A stretch of 64,000 bases of DNA from Roseovarius nanhaiticus (lineage in GTDB: Bacteria; Pseudomonadota; Alphaproteobacteria; Rhodobacterales; Rhodobacteraceae): contig NZ_FTNV01000001.1 of assembly GCF_900156535.1 (NCBI RefSeq), forward strand, positions 1,178,001 to 1,242,000, written 5' to 3'. This document shows, piece after piece, positions 15,521 through 25,503 of the stretch. The notes under the pieces are model-generated. The model did not search any database. It saw nothing but the letters and a program-made list of their open reading frames with translations, and had not been told where the DNA came from. Each line of letters begins with the position of its first letter. Positions within the stretch are counted from its first letter, which is position 1. Position numbers and translations under genes: made by a program.

Positions 15521-17002
15521 ATGATGGTGCGATCCACGAAGGCGCAAGGCAACGACCAGTGCAGCGATCCGTTGGCCAGGCGCGCGCGGCGCAGCTGGCT
15601 GGGCCGCGGGATCATTGCCGCCTTGGCACTGACCGTGATGGTGCCCGCCGCGCAGGCCGATACATTGGCCGACGCGCTGGCTGGCGCCTATAACACCAGC
15701 GGTCTTTTGGAGCAGAACCGGGCGCTGCTGCGCGCCGCAGACGAGGATGTAGCGACAGCCGTCTCGGCCCTTCGCCCTGTCATTTCGTGGACGACCGACG
15801 TCACCAGCACCTACAGCCGGACGCGCGGCAACACCGGCGCGGCTGCGGCATTGGCAAATGGCAGCTCGCGGGCGACCAGTCTCAACGCCGGCATCACTGC
15901 CGAGTGGCTGCTGTATGATTTTGGCGGCACGTCGCTCCGGATCGACTCGGCCAAGGAGCTGGTTCTGGCGACACGCCAGTCGCTGATCGGAATTGAACAG
16001 CAAGTCCTGTTGCGCGCGGTGCAGGCCTATATGAACGTCGTTCGCAACACGCGCTTCGTCGCGCTGCGCCGCAATAATGTTCGTGTCATTGGCGAATCGC
16101 TGCGCGCCGCGCAGGACCGGTTCGAAGTGGGCGAGGTGACGCGTACGGACGTCGCGCAGGCCGAGGCGCGCCTGGCGCTGGCCCGTAGCGATCTGGCGCT
16201 TGCGGAGGGCGATCTGGAGCAGTCGATCGAGGAATACGTCGCCGTCACCGGCAGACGTCCCGGCGCGCTGTCGCAGCCGCCCAGCCCGCCGCGCCTGACC
16301 CGGAGCGAAGAGACAGCCAAGCAAGTGGCGCTTCGCACGCATCCCGACATGCTTGCCGCACAATTCAACGTCTCGGCGGCCAAGCTGAACGTCCTTGTGG
16401 CCGAGGCCGCGATGCAGCCCCGGGTCACCTTCGGTGCCAGCGTCGGCGTCAGCGAGCGTCTTAACGGGGGCGCCGAAACCGACACCAATCGTCTGAGCCT
16501 CGGCCTGAGCGGACCAATCTATCAGGGCGGCGCGCTCTCGTCGGCCAAGCGCCGCGCCTTCGCGCAGCGTGATGCGCAACTGGGCATCTTGCATCAGACC
16601 CGCGACCGGATCCGCCAGAACGTGGGGGTCGCCTATGCCATTCTCGAATCTGCCCGCGCGTCTGCCGCGGCCTCGGCCGAGCAGGTGAGGGCGGGCCGCA
16701 TCGCATTTGAGGGCGTCAACGAGGAGGCCAATCTGGGCGCGCGGACCACGCTTGACGTGCTGGATGCCGAGCAGGAATTCCTCGACGCGCAGGCCAATCA
16801 GATCTCGGCCGAGGCCGATCTGGTGATCGCCGCCTATGCCGTGCTGGAATCCACCGGCGAATTGACCGTGCGTGATCTGAACCTTGCGGTGCAGACCTAC
16901 GATCCCTCGGCCTATTACAACCTCGTCGAGGGTGCCCCGGCGGCGCTGAGCGAGCGGGGACAGGCCCTGGACCGCGTGCTGCGCAAGATCGGAAACCAGT
17001 AA
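15521..17002 (+). CDS. tolC: TolC-family outer-membrane efflux/secretion channel
   Basis: About 493 residues with a cleavable signal peptide ending PAAQA-DTLADAL, then two TolC repeats rich in Ala, Gln and Glu helices (for example RAAQDRFEVGEVTRTDVAQA and NVGVAYAILESARASAAASA, followed by ARTTLDVLDAEQEFLDAQ). It forms the outer-membrane trimer used by type I secretion and RND pumps. Start is uncertain: ATGs at 15,476, 15,500, 15,521 and 15,524 are in frame; an AGAAGGA ribosome site eight bases before 15,521 decides the choice. No inner-membrane pump gene is adjacent. Confidence 0.88.
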   Translation: MMVRSTKAQGNDQCSDPLARRARRSWLGRGIIAALALTVMVPAAQADTLADALAGAYNTSGLLEQNRALLRAADEDVATAVSALRPVISWTTDVTSTYSRTRGNTGAAAALANGSSRATSLNAGITAEWLLYDFGGTSLRIDSAKELVLATRQSLIGIEQQVLLRAVQAYMNVVRNTRFVALRRNNVRVIGESLRAAQDRFEVGEVTRTDVAQAEARLALARSDLALAEGDLEQSIEEYVAVTGRRPGALSQPPSPPRLTRSEETAKQVALRTHPDMLAAQFNVSAAKLNVLVAEAAMQPRVTFGASVGVSERLNGGAETDTNRLSLGLSGPIYQGGALSSAKRRAFAQRDAQLGILHQTRDRIRQNVGVAYAILESARASAAASAEQVRAGRIAFEGVNEEANLGARTTLDVLDAEQEFLDAQANQISAEADLVIAAYAVLESTGELTVRDLNLAVQTYDPSAYYNLVEGAPAALSERGQALDRVLRKIGNQ

Positions 17003-17080
17003 AACTGCGCCTATCTGTTGTGCGAAAGCCGCGGCGTCGGTAAACTGACAGGCGAGGCAAGCAGCAAGGGCGATAAAAAT

Positions 17081-18154
17081 ATGTCCGATCCCGTAACGAA
17101 TGTGGAAATCGAAAATGTGCTGTCCTCGATCAGGCGGCTCGTTTCGAGTGACGCACGCCCGGCAAATGGCGCCTCCGCCGGGATGACAGCGCAGACCGAT
17201 AGGCGGACTGCGCAGACATTCGCCGCCGAGAAGGCCGGGAACGCCGCGCCCGATGCGTCGGCTGAACCCGAAAAGCTGGTTTTGACCCCATCGCTGCGCG
17301 TCGACGATGCAGCGCCGGCGCCGGGTGATGCACCGGTGACCCTTTCTGATGATCTGCGCGTCGATCTTGGCGGTGACGCGCCTGCGGATACTTCGGATCA
17401 GGACATGGCCGATGCGGGCGATGATTGGGACGATCATGTCGACGCGCCCCAGCCCGAGGAGGAGGCGATGCAAGCCCGCCTTGCCAGGCAGGACAGCGCG
17501 CCCGACGAGATGGCCGAGCTGGACCGAACAGAAGAGACGGGCGACGGTTCTCCGGCGGGTGACACCGAAGGCTGGCGCCCCGAAAAGCTGAAGCTGCGCG
17601 TTGCCGAGCTGGAAGAGGTAGTCGCGCGCCAAGCCGACCAGTGGGAGCCGGACGGCCCCGGCGAGGATGCCAATTCCGGCGGTCCCGTCGCCCCCCTCCC
17701 GTGGGAAGATTACATGCCTGACGGCGAAGACGCGCCCGGCGAGCCGGGCAGCGATAACGCAAAAGAGCGCCAAGCCGAGAGCAAGGCCGGGAGCGCACCT
17801 GAAAAAGCCATTGAGGACGCGATTGCCAAGGCCGCGATGCCGAAGCCGGCCGAGGCCGAAGAGCCGTCCAAGGCAAAGGCCGCCACTACCCCGGAAGATG
17901 AGCACATCCCGGATAATTTCGTCGCCGAAGAGGCGGGGGACACCTCCGCTGCGGCGCGCGCCACCGATGATGACGAGACCGACTTTCTCTCGGGCAATGA
18001 CGAGTTTCTGGACGAGGATGCGTTGCGCGATCTGGTGGCCGATATCGTCCGGCAGGAATTGCAGGGCGCGCTGGGCGAGCGGATCACGCGCAACGTGCGA
18101 AAGTTGGTACGCCGCGAGATCCACCGCGCGCTGGCCAGCCAGGAACTCCAGTGA
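17081..18154 (+). CDS. PopZ-like (DUF2497) polar organizing protein
   Basis: A 357-residue acidic protein. The N-terminal VEIENVLSSIRRLVSSD and the C-terminal FLDEDALRDLVADIVRQELQ then RNVRKLVRREIHRAL are the two conserved segments of the PopZ/DUF2497 family; the long middle (about 30-300) is Asp/Glu/Ala/Pro-rich and disordered. PopZ forms a polar matrix that anchors the chromosome origin and cell-cycle proteins. Longer than Caulobacter PopZ because of the linker. Start ATG 17,081; the stop abuts the cobQ stop from the other strand. Confidence 0.7.
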   Translation: MSDPVTNVEIENVLSSIRRLVSSDARPANGASAGMTAQTDRRTAQTFAAEKAGNAAPDASAEPEKLVLTPSLRVDDAAPAPGDAPVTLSDDLRVDLGGDAPADTSDQDMADAGDDWDDHVDAPQPEEEAMQARLARQDSAPDEMAELDRTEETGDGSPAGDTEGWRPEKLKLRVAELEEVVARQADQWEPDGPGEDANSGGPVAPLPWEDYMPDGEDAPGEPGSDNAKERQAESKAGSAPEKAIEDAIAKAAMPKPAEAEEPSKAKAATTPEDEHIPDNFVAEEAGDTSAAARATDDDETDFLSGNDEFLDEDALRDLVADIVRQELQGALGERITRNVRKLVRREIHRALASQELQ

Positions 18155-19606
18155 TCAGATGATCGGCGCCGCCAGCGACAGCAGGCGGTCCACGTCCAGA
18201 TGCGCCTCCAGATGATCTGCCAGCGCGTCCAGCGCCGCTTCAACCCCGTCTTCGAATCCCAGCTGCGAGACAGTGCCCATCTCGGCCATGTAGGCACTGC
18301 GAAAGCCGTCTGAGGCCAAAAGCCCGTGGATGTACGATCCGCGCACCAAGCCATTCGCGCTGCAGGCGCCCTCGGGCGCGCCGGCCATGCTCAGCCAGGC
18401 GCGCGCCGTATCGGGGCCGGTGGTGTGGCCCATATGGATCTCGTACCCGGTGATCGCGGCGCCGCTGGCCGGATGATGTCCGGCGGCAAGCGCGAGACGC
18501 TTTTGAGGCTGCATGACCGTCTCGACATCCAGATGGCCAAGGCCAGGCACAGTGCAAGCGGGCCCCTCGACACCGCCCGGATCCGACACAGCGCGCCCCA
18601 GCATCTGATACCCTCCGCACAGACCCAGCACAGGGCGCCCGCGCCGGATATGCGCGGCCAGATCGATATCCCAGCCCTCGGCGCGGAACGCGGCCAGATC
18701 AGCGATGGTCGATTTGGTGCCGGGGATCAGGATCAGATCGGCCTCGGCGGGTAGGGGGCGGCCCGGTTCGATCATGCGCACCGTTACGCCCGGCTCGGCG
18801 CTGAGCGGGTCGAGATCGTCGAAATTGGCAATCCGTCCCAGCCGCGGCACGGCCACGATGAAATCACCGCCGGGGCGCTCGACGATGTCCAGCGCATCCT
18901 CGGCGGGCAGGCGCCAGGCATCGGCGAACCACGGCACCACGCCGAGGGATGGCCAGCCGGTCCGCTCCTCAATAGCCGTGAGCCCGTCGTCAAAAAGGCG
19001 CGGATCGCCCCGGAACTTGTTGATGGCAAAGGCTTTGATCAGCGCGGCATCGGCAGGTGCCAGCACCGCCTGAGTGCCGACGATCTGCGCGATGACGCCG
19101 CCCCGGTCGATATCGCCGACAAGGACCACGGGCACGCCCGCCGCCTCGGCAAAGCCCATATTGGCGATGTCCCCGGCGCGCAAATTGATCTCGGCGGGGC
19201 TGCCCGCGCCCTCGACCAGGATGAGATCGGCGGTGGTGGCAAGGCGCCCGAAGCTTTCCAGCACCGCGCGCATCAGGCTGGCCTTTCGCTCGGGGTAGGC
19301 GCGCGCCTGCCAGCTGCCGATCGCCCGGCCCTGCACGACGATTTGCGCGCCTGTCTCGCTCTCGGGTTTCAAAAGAACCGGGTTCATATCGGTATGAGGG
19401 GCGCGCCCGGCGGCGCGGGCCTGAAGCGCCTGCGCGCGGCCGATTTCGCCGCCGTCTGTCGTCACGGCGGCATTGTTGGACATGTTCTGCGGCTTGAAGG
19501 GCGCCACGCTTAGGCCGCGCCGCGCGCAGGCGCGCGCGAGGCCGGCCACCAGCATCGACTTGCCCACGTTCGAGCCCGCTCCCTGGATCATGATCGCGCG
19601 GGCCAT
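18155..19606 (-). CDS. cobQ: Cobyric acid synthase
   Basis: A 483-residue amidotransferase that amidates four side chains of adenosylcobyrinic a,c-diamide in B12 synthesis. The N-terminal ATP-binding domain begins [19 protein letters not shown]; the C-terminal class I glutaminase domain holds the nucleophile Cys in [12 protein letters not shown] and the His in GYEIHMGHT. The start after a nine-residue in-frame extension is chosen because it begins the conserved motif and has AGGAGA-like bases before it. No other cob genes lie next to it, and no cobalamin riboswitch is seen upstream. Confidence 0.93.
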   Translation of the reverse strand: MARAIMIQGAGSNVGKSMLVAGLARACARRGLSVAPFKPQNMSNNAAVTTDGGEIGRAQALQARAAGRAPHTDMNPVLLKPESETGAQIVVQGRAIGSWQARAYPERKASLMRAVLESFGRLATTADLILVEGAGSPAEINLRAGDIANMGFAEAAGVPVVLVGDIDRGGVIAQIVGTQAVLAPADAALIKAFAINKFRGDPRLFDDGLTAIEERTGWPSLGVVPWFADAWRLPAEDALDIVERPGGDFIVAVPRLGRIANFDDLDPLSAEPGVTVRMIEPGRPLPAEADLILIPGTKSTIADLAAFRAEGWDIDLAAHIRRGRPVLGLCGGYQMLGRAVSDPGGVEGPACTVPGLGHLDVETVMQPQKRLALAAGHHPASGAAITGYEIHMGHTTGPDTARAWLSMAGAPEGACSANGLVRGSYIHGLLASDGFRSAYMAEMGTVSQLGFEDGVEAALDALADHLEAHLDVDRLLSLAAPII

Positions 19607-19657
19607 CTGCCTCTCCTTGTGCCGCCTTGCCAAGAGCTATCCCACCCGCAGAACAGG

Positions 19658-19689
19658 AAAAAGCCCTGCCGCGACGGGCAGGGCTTTTT
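19658..19689 (-). terminator. Rho-independent terminator of the DUF6280 gene
   Basis: AAAAAGCCCTGCC and GGCAGGGCTTTTT form a 13-base perfect inverted repeat with a six-base loop. On the minus strand it ends in a T run just after the 107-residue gene; it is symmetrical enough to work both ways. Confidence 0.85.
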
Positions 19690-19726
19690 CATGCAGGCTG
19701 GCAGATGGATCGTTACGCGCGCGTGA

Positions 19727-20050
19727 TCAGGCCGCTTCGGCCTGGGCCGCAGCGGCGTTGCGGCGCTCACTCTCTTCGCGCGACAGCGCGACGGAAGTGC
19801 GCACGCCCTTGGAAACAAAGTCCATCAGGCCCGAAACGACACGCTCGTTCGGGTCGATCCCGGCGCAAGACAGCACTTCACGGCCGTCGCGCGAACGCGC
19901 CCAGCGAGCGATCTGATCCGGGCCGTTTCCATATTTCTTGTCATCGGAAATGGCATCATCAAGTGCAGCCAGTACGACAGCTGCGAAAAGTTTGCGTGCG
20001 CGATTGCCTTGCTCATTATTGAAGGCGGCACCGTCAACGAAATCCTTCAT
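19727..20050 (-). CDS. Conserved DUF6280-like small protein
   Basis: A 107-residue soluble protein beginning MKDFVDGAAFNNEQGNRARK, with a helical core AAVVLAALDDAISDDKKYGN and an Ala/Glu-rich tail. I recognise it as a small conserved protein of Rhodobacterales (DUF6280, from memory); function unknown. It stands alone between cobQ and efp with its own terminator, which suggests a constitutive small transcript. Confidence 0.65.
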   Translation of the reverse strand: MKDFVDGAAFNNEQGNRARKLFAAVVLAALDDAISDDKKYGNGPDQIARWARSRDGREVLSCAGIDPNERVVSGLMDFVSKGVRTSVALSREESERRNAAAAQAEAA

Positions 20051-20265
20051 GGTTCGTCCTTGTATTATTGCTCTTGTGCTTTGAGGTTGTCGCCGTTTAT
20101 GGCTGACTTAATGCGATTCGGATAGAGCAGATATGCATACCTCTTATGCGTAATTTGCATGGCTCATGTGGAGGGCACACGATATACGCCGACTTGCCCC
20201 ATCGTTCAGCGCGATATATAGGGTTTGGCAGAATTCTATCAACCTTTTGTCAGGATTTTGACACA

Positions 20266-20829
20266 ATGCCCAAGATCAACGGAAACGAGATCCGCCCCGG
20301 AAATGTGCTGGAACATAACGGGGGTCTGTGGTCCGCCGTGAAGGTCGATCACGTAAAACCCGGCAAGGGTGGCGCATTTGCACAGGTCGAAATGCGCAAC
20401 CTGCGCAACGGCTCCAAGCTGAACGAGCGGTTTCGCTCGGCGGACAAGGTCGAGCGCGTGCGCCTTGAGCAAAAAGACCAGCAATTCCTTTACGAACAAG
20501 AGGGTATGCTGGTCTTCATGGACAGTGAAACCTACGAGCAGATCGAACTGCCCGCCGAGATTTTGGGCGAGCGCCGCCCCTTTCTGCAGGACGGCATGAC
20601 CGTGCATATCGAATACCACGAGAACGAGGCGCTGAATGCCACACTGCCGCAGAAGGTGACGTGCACCGTGGTCGAGACCGAGCCGGTGGTAAAGGGTCAG
20701 ACCGCGGCTAACAGCTTTAAGCCTGCGGTGCTGGATAACGGCGTCAAGGTGATGGTGCCGCCTTTCGTCGGGCAGGATGAGGCGATCATCGTCAACACAG
20801 AGACCATGGAATATTCCGAGCGCGCCTGA
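20266..20829 (+). CDS. efp: Translation elongation factor P
   Basis: A 187-residue EF-P, which relieves ribosome stalling at polyproline stretches. KOW-like N-terminal domain with [18 protein letters not shown], the tip loop KPGKGGAF with Lys34 at the modified position, then two OB domains ending [12 protein letters not shown]. Length is exactly typical. The upstream in-frame extension from 20,146 has no family similarity, so ATG 20,266 is taken. Confidence 0.95.
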   Translation: MPKINGNEIRPGNVLEHNGGLWSAVKVDHVKPGKGGAFAQVEMRNLRNGSKLNERFRSADKVERVRLEQKDQQFLYEQEGMLVFMDSETYEQIELPAEILGERRPFLQDGMTVHIEYHENEALNATLPQKVTCTVVETEPVVKGQTAANSFKPAVLDNGVKVMVPPFVGQDEAIIVNTETMEYSERA

Positions 20830-20854
20830 GCTGCGGTTCTGCCGCCTTCGGCGA

Positions 20855-20875
20855 GAGTATTTTGGAACAATGAAA
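20855..20875 (+). repeat. GAGTATTT...ATGAAA intergenic motif, copy 1
   Basis: GAGTATTTTGGAACAATGAAA, preceded by GCCTTCGGCGA. It lies after efp, before the terminator. One of five copies of the same motif in this window. Confidence 0.6.
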
Positions 20876-20876
20876 G

Positions 20877-20906
20877 CGCCGCGATGTCCATTATGGGCGC
20901 GCGGCG
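20877..20906. terminator. Terminator between efp and kpsC
   Basis: CGCCGCG pairs with CGCGGCG; TTTT follows on the plus strand. It sits between the convergent efp and kpsC genes and may serve both. Confidence 0.6.
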
Positions 20907-20915
20907 TTTTGCGTT

Positions 20916-22940
20916 CTAACGCCAGAGCGCGGCGCGAGACGCGAAGAGACCCTGCAATTTCGACAGCAAGCGATTGGCCCGACCGGGATGCGGCACGGCG
21001 CCGGTGGAAAGGCGCTCCAGCACCACTTCCGGCGGGCAGGGCAGGCCGAACTTTGGATCGAAGTAGCGCGGGTAATCGATCAGCGCGGCGTGAACGAGGC
21101 CCGGAAGGCCGGGCCGTGCCTGCCTGCGGGCCGGAATGGTGCCCAGATCGGTCGTCAGTCCCCAGCCGGCATAAAAGGGCGCGCCGGTCGTGGTCACCGT
21201 CAGGCCGCGCATCAGCGCCTCGAAGCCGAGCAAAGAGGTCATGGTCCAGACTTCATCCACCTCGTGCAAAAGGGCGGCGGGATCGGCGCGGGTCAGGACG
21301 CGGTCGGCAAGGCGGAGCGCCGCCTCAGGGGGAAGGGCACCGGCGCGCAGGCCCGCCTCGACATCGGGATGCGGCTTGTAGAGCAGTACGGCGTCGGGAT
21401 TGGCCGTCCGCGCCGCTTGAAGCAGTTGCAGGTTGGTATGTACGGTGCCCGCGCCCGTGCGGATCGAGGCGTCATCCTCGACTTGGCCGGGGATGAGGAT
21501 ACGGCGCCCCTCGGGCAGCCCCTCCAGATCGGGACGTGCGCCGCCGAGATTGTATTTCGTCAGGCCCAGACGGGTGATGCGGTCCATCAGCGCCTCGGCG
21601 CGGTGGATCTGATCGGGGCGCATCGATGTGCGGCGGGCGATGAGCTGTTCAAGATCGCTGGGCCTTGTCGGGTCATAATAAATGCCGCGCGTGTCGAGCA
21701 CGAGGCTGAGCGGCGGAACAAGCTCGGCCCCCAGCCCGCGTGAACGCAAGAAGCCGTCCTCGACGCGCACCGCGCCGTCGGGTGCGCCCTCGGCCTTGCC
21801 TGCCCAGACCATATCGCGCGCATCGCCCGGCTTGCCGGGAAAGGCAATGGCGGCATGGCGGCCAAAGACGGCGCGTAGCGGCGCGCGCTTCCACAGGCGC
21901 ATGCCGTGGGCGCGCCAGCCGAAGCGGTCGTCGCGCCATTCGCGCGCCGCCGCTTCGAGCGTGCCGATCACCTCTTCCAGAGTGCAGAGCCGGTCCGCGA
22001 AGGGATCGTACCATCTGGGATAAAGGATCATCGCGGCCGCAAACAGCTGCGCGCGGCTCAGCTTGCGGGTGCGGCGCGCGAGGGGCAGGGGGCTGCGATC
22101 TTCGGTCAGGTCCCAGCCGGCATAGAAAGGACGACCGAATACCTGGGGGCGGTGCCCGGCAAAGATCGCCTCGAAGCCCAGCTGGCTTGAGACGGTGTAG
22201 ACCGCTGTCGCGCCATCGAGCAGATGCCACGGGCTGACGGGGTCATCCAGCAGCGTGATCCGGTCACTGGTTTCGTCGGGGCCGAAATATCCGGCGCGAT
22301 GGCCGCCCGCCGTTTCGGGATGGGACTTGATGACGATGCGCGCGCCGGGGTTCTCCTCCTGCGCGTAATAGAGCATCTCGCGGAAGGTATTGGCGTCGGC
22401 GGCGCCCACCCGCACGGCCGCATCGCCGCGCGTCTGGTCGATGACCAGAACATAGCCCGGCGCGGGGCTGGGGGCGGCCGGATCGTGAGCGTTGTATTTG
22501 CTTAGATGCGCCTCTTGCAGCCGGGCGATGGCGGCGCGGGCGCGGTCCATCAGCGCGGTATCGTCCAGCGGGTGCGTGGCCAGCAAATGTTCAAGGTCCG
22601 AGGGCTGGGCAGGGTCGAAATGCGCGCCGTGCGTGTCGATCAAAAGGCCCAGGGGCGGCTCGCCACCGCGCCCCGGATGGACCGAGCGCAGCCAGGCATC
22701 CTCGAGCCGGATCAGGCTGGCGCCGGTGCGCTTTGCAACCGCCTCGCCGCGGCGGGCATAGGGGCTGTGGCCCCAGACGGCGATACTGTCCTCGGCGCTC
22801 GGCCAACCAAGGCGCATGTCATATCCCGAAAGCTGCATGATCCGGCGCAGGCGGGGTTGGCGCAGAAACCCGCCGTTGAAATAGAAAACCCGCCGGCGCC
22901 CCTCGGCTCCGGCGGGATTCGTGCCGCAATCGGGCTTCAT
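20916..22940 (-). CDS. kpsC: Capsule polysaccharide biosynthesis protein KpsC (poly-Kdo linker transferase)
   Basis: A 674-residue cytoplasmic glycosyltransferase with two related halves: residues 1-330 and 340-674 each carry the pattern (I/V)RLED-x-x-LRS followed by a long stretch ending (I/Y)DPxxPSDLExLI. In group 2 capsule systems KpsC adds alternating Kdo residues to build the linker on phosphatidylglycerol. The start ATG at 22,940 (MKPDCGTNPAGAEGRRRVFY) shares bases with the stop of the Wza-like gene (TAATG), so both are co-translated; a much longer upstream frame is a shadow of that gene. Confidence 0.87.
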   Translation of the reverse strand: MKPDCGTNPAGAEGRRRVFYFNGGFLRQPRLRRIMQLSGYDMRLGWPSAEDSIAVWGHSPYARRGEAVAKRTGASLIRLEDAWLRSVHPGRGGEPPLGLLIDTHGAHFDPAQPSDLEHLLATHPLDDTALMDRARAAIARLQEAHLSKYNAHDPAAPSPAPGYVLVIDQTRGDAAVRVGAADANTFREMLYYAQEENPGARIVIKSHPETAGGHRAGYFGPDETSDRITLLDDPVSPWHLLDGATAVYTVSSQLGFEAIFAGHRPQVFGRPFYAGWDLTEDRSPLPLARRTRKLSRAQLFAAAMILYPRWYDPFADRLCTLEEVIGTLEAAAREWRDDRFGWRAHGMRLWKRAPLRAVFGRHAAIAFPGKPGDARDMVWAGKAEGAPDGAVRVEDGFLRSRGLGAELVPPLSLVLDTRGIYYDPTRPSDLEQLIARRTSMRPDQIHRAEALMDRITRLGLTKYNLGGARPDLEGLPEGRRILIPGQVEDDASIRTGAGTVHTNLQLLQAARTANPDAVLLYKPHPDVEAGLRAGALPPEAALRLADRVLTRADPAALLHEVDEVWTMTSLLGFEALMRGLTVTTTGAPFYAGWGLTTDLGTIPARRQARPGLPGLVHAALIDYPRYFDPKFGLPCPPEVVLERLSTGAVPHPGRANRLLSKLQGLFASRAALWR

Positions 22941-24088
22941 TAACTGCCGCCGAAAGCCGAGGATGCGGAATCGACTGTGGCAACGACACCCAACGTGCCG
23001 GTAAGCGCCCCGATGACCTTGCTCCACTGGGCGAAGGGCGCTTCGGTCACATAGAGGGTGTCCTGATCGCGGACCGAGAAATCGCGCGCCATGAACATCC
23101 CGTTGGGCTTGGTCAGGTCCAGCACGTAAACAAGGCGCTGATCGCCGACCAGATCGTTGCGGCCGAGCACCTGATTGGCGATCTCCGCAGGCTCGTTGCG
23201 CAGGATGAAGACGCCCGTGGGGTCTGCTGCCGCCGCCTGCAGGCCGCCGACCGTGGCGATCGCCTCGATCGCGCTCAGGGTTTGCGTCTCGAAGGTCACG
23301 CGCGACTGCGCGCCGGTGGCGCCCAACGCCGTGAACGAGCGTGTGTCCTGCTCGACCAGGATACGGTCGCCGCCGCGCAGGGCGATGTCGAATTCCGGAT
23401 GCTTGTAGAGGTCCTGGAACCACACCTTGCTACGCTCGCCGCCGCGCAGGACGGTGATCTGCGCCACCTCGGCGGGAATGACGATACCGCCCGCCGCCGA
23501 CAGCATGGCCGAGAGTGTGCGCGTCGGGCGCTCGATGGGATAGACGCCTTGCGCGCCGACCGATCCGACCAGCGACACGGTGGCGCCATCACCTGCGAGG
23601 CGGCGCACCTGCACCTGCGGGTCGGGCGTCTGCTCGTCCAGCTTGGAGGTGATGATGCGGCGGATCGCTTCGGGCGTGTTGCCCGCGGCGCGGATGCGGC
23701 CCGCATAGGGCACAAAGATGAAACCGCTGCCGTCGACCTGCACCTCTTCGAGGATGGTCTGATTTGTTGCCTCGCCGGCCAGAAGGCCGTCATCGACGTT
23801 TTCCCAGATCGTGAGGCCCAGCGTGTCGCCCGGCCGGATCGTGTCAGAACCAAGCTGGCCCGCATTGCGGAAACTGTCGCTGAAGCCGAGGGCAGGCTGC
23901 ACGGCTGTGGCGCGCGTCACGCGGTCATTGACCGACACGACAAACGCGTCGCCTGATTGCTGCACGGAGCCGGAATAAATCTGGCGCTTGTTGGGGCCAA
24001 CCTGCGGTAGCACACCACATGATGCGACCACCACGGAGATGGCCAAGGCGGCGATGGACCGCGCCCACCGGCTTGTCTGGATGTTCAC
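22940..24088 (-). CDS. Wza/KpsD-like polysaccharide export lipoprotein
   Basis: A 382-residue outer-membrane export protein. Signal peptide with lipobox VVASC (Cys24), then a Poly_export domain (about 80-170: IRPGDTLGLTIWENVDD, then VDGSGFIFVPYAGRI, RAAGNTPEAIRRII) and two SLBB/Wza-like repeats (SLVGSVGAQGVYPIER and a later ATVGGLQAA region). It would form the outer-membrane portal for the polysaccharide made with KpsC and KpsS. Overlaps kpsC. Confidence 0.85.
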   Translation of the reverse strand: MNIQTSRWARSIAALAISVVVASCGVLPQVGPNKRQIYSGSVQQSGDAFVVSVNDRVTRATAVQPALGFSDSFRNAGQLGSDTIRPGDTLGLTIWENVDDGLLAGEATNQTILEEVQVDGSGFIFVPYAGRIRAAGNTPEAIRRIITSKLDEQTPDPQVQVRRLAGDGATVSLVGSVGAQGVYPIERPTRTLSAMLSAAGGIVIPAEVAQITVLRGGERSKVWFQDLYKHPEFDIALRGGDRILVEQDTRSFTALGATGAQSRVTFETQTLSAIEAIATVGGLQAAAADPTGVFILRNEPAEIANQVLGRNDLVGDQRLVYVLDLTKPNGMFMARDFSVRDQDTLYVTEAPFAQWSKVIGALTGTLGVVATVDSASSAFGGS

Positions 24089-24210
24089 TGCACGGTCTCC
24101 TCGACCTGAAATTCTGCCTCGGTCTTCTTTATTCGCCGTCTGCGCGGCGCGTATCGCTTTGAACCGTAAACGAACTTGATCTGAAAATAAAGCGTCACGG
24201 GCCGCAGCCC

Positions 24211-25503
24211 TTAAGTCACGACGCGCAACTGTTGCCGCGGTGCCGCGGTCCCGCTGTGCAGAGCATCATAGGGGTCGTCGTCGCTCAGCATCATGTCGAC
24301 AGCTTGGCGCAAAAGCTGCCGTCGCCCACGCGACGAGTAAAAACCGCCGGCAATCTGGCTGGTTTCCAGCAAATATCGCCGATAGTCGGTATAGGCGCGT
24401 CGGTCGGGCCGTTCGGGTCCGGCGAAAAAATCGGCCAGCGGCTTGGTCGAGACGAATTCAGGCTTGGCGTAGACGGCGGCGCCGAATGTCTTGAGCGGAA
24501 TTCCGCGCCAGAGCACTTGCTGCGCGGCGGTGGAATTCACCGTCACCGCGCTGCGCGCCTCGTCCAGCAGCTGTGCCAGTTTGCCGCCGCGCACGTAATG
24601 CACCCGGTCCGCCACGCCATGCGCGCGGGCCAGGCGGCGCAGATCGCGGCGCACGGGCACGCGGCCATCTTCCAGTGGATGCGCCTTGACCACGAGGTGA
24701 TGATGCTTGGGCGCGCCCTGGGCGAACCCGGTGATGACCGTTTCCAGGAAATCCGCCATCGTATCGAAGGGGGAGTGCATCTGGAAACTGCTGTCATGCT
24801 CCAGCTGCAAAAGCGCGAGGTGATAAGGAAACCCGCCATGGCGGATGCGCCATGTGGCGATGCGCCGCTCCAGCGCTTGGAACGGCATTAGGAGCAGGCG
24901 TTTGATATAAAGGCCGAATTCCTTGCGCACACTCAGGCTGCGGTGCGGGCGAAACGCTCGGTAGCGCCAGTTCAGAGCCAGCACGCAGAAATGATAGAGC
25001 GCCCCGTAGAAAATATGGTGGCGCATGTCGCCCCAACTGGCCGGGGGCAGGGCGCTGTCCATGTCCGACTGCTCCAGATCGGCGCGCATCTGGTCGACGC
25101 TCAGCTCCATCAGGCGCGAATGCCCGTTGGCGCCGCCACGCTCATACGTCACCCAGTAGGGTCGCATGTAGCCTTCCTCGAACACGTGAACGCGGATGCC
25201 GCGTGACTGCGCCTGGCGCACGGCCTCGGCGTGGATGGGGCGGGTATCGCCATACAGCACGATATCGGTCACGCCTTTGTTCGTCAGGATGCTGTCCAAA
25301 GCGGCGCCCCAATCCTCGGGCCGGCCGCGATAGGGCAGGTAGCGCGCCCGATCGCGCCAGAACGCACTGTCGCCCGCGTTGAACCCGACGCGCCACACAT
25401 CCGCCCCGGCCCGGCCCAGCATGCGCGCCAGTCTGGCAAAGAATGGCCCGTGCGGTCCTTGCAGGAACAAAAAGACGTGGCGGTCGCCGGCGATGGTACT
25501 CAT
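24211..25503 (-). CDS. kpsS: Capsule polysaccharide biosynthesis protein KpsS-like
   Basis: A 430-residue protein starting MSTIAGDRHVFLFLQGPHG, with DIVLYGDTRPIHAEAVRQA, VFEEGYMRPYWVTYERGG and VKAHPLEDGRVP, all characteristic of KpsS/LipB, the transferase that adds the first Kdo to phosphatidylglycerol. A single-module relative of KpsC. It precedes the Wza-like gene by about 120 bases on the same strand; together they form a small capsule locus lacking kpsM, kpsT and kpsE. Confidence 0.85.
   Translation of the reverse strand: MSTIAGDRHVFLFLQGPHGPFFARLARMLGRAGADVWRVGFNAGDSAFWRDRARYLPYRGRPEDWGAALDSILTNKGVTDIVLYGDTRPIHAEAVRQAQSRGIRVHVFEEGYMRPYWVTYERGGANGHSRLMELSVDQMRADLEQSDMDSALPPASWGDMRHHIFYGALYHFCVLALNWRYRAFRPHRSLSVRKEFGLYIKRLLLMPFQALERRIATWRIRHGGFPYHLALLQLEHDSSFQMHSPFDTMADFLETVITGFAQGAPKHHHLVVKAHPLEDGRVPVRRDLRRLARAHGVADRVHYVRGGKLAQLLDEARSAVTVNSTAAQQVLWRGIPLKTFGAAVYAKPEFVSTKPLADFFAGPERPDRRAYTDYRRYLLETSQIAGGFYSSRGRRQLLRQAVDMMLSDDDPYDALHSGTAAPRQQLRVVT

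Noticed and set aside
15329..18124. 931-residue open frame on the minus strand
   Set aside because: It is antisense to pcm, tolC and the popZ-like gene, all of which have clear family motifs. High GC keeps the opposite frame open; the translation is repetitive and has no family look.
22941..23423. N-terminal extension of kpsC
   Set aside because: The extension is Arg-rich, overlaps the Wza-like gene entirely, and the KpsC family start is at 22,940 with a TAATG junction.
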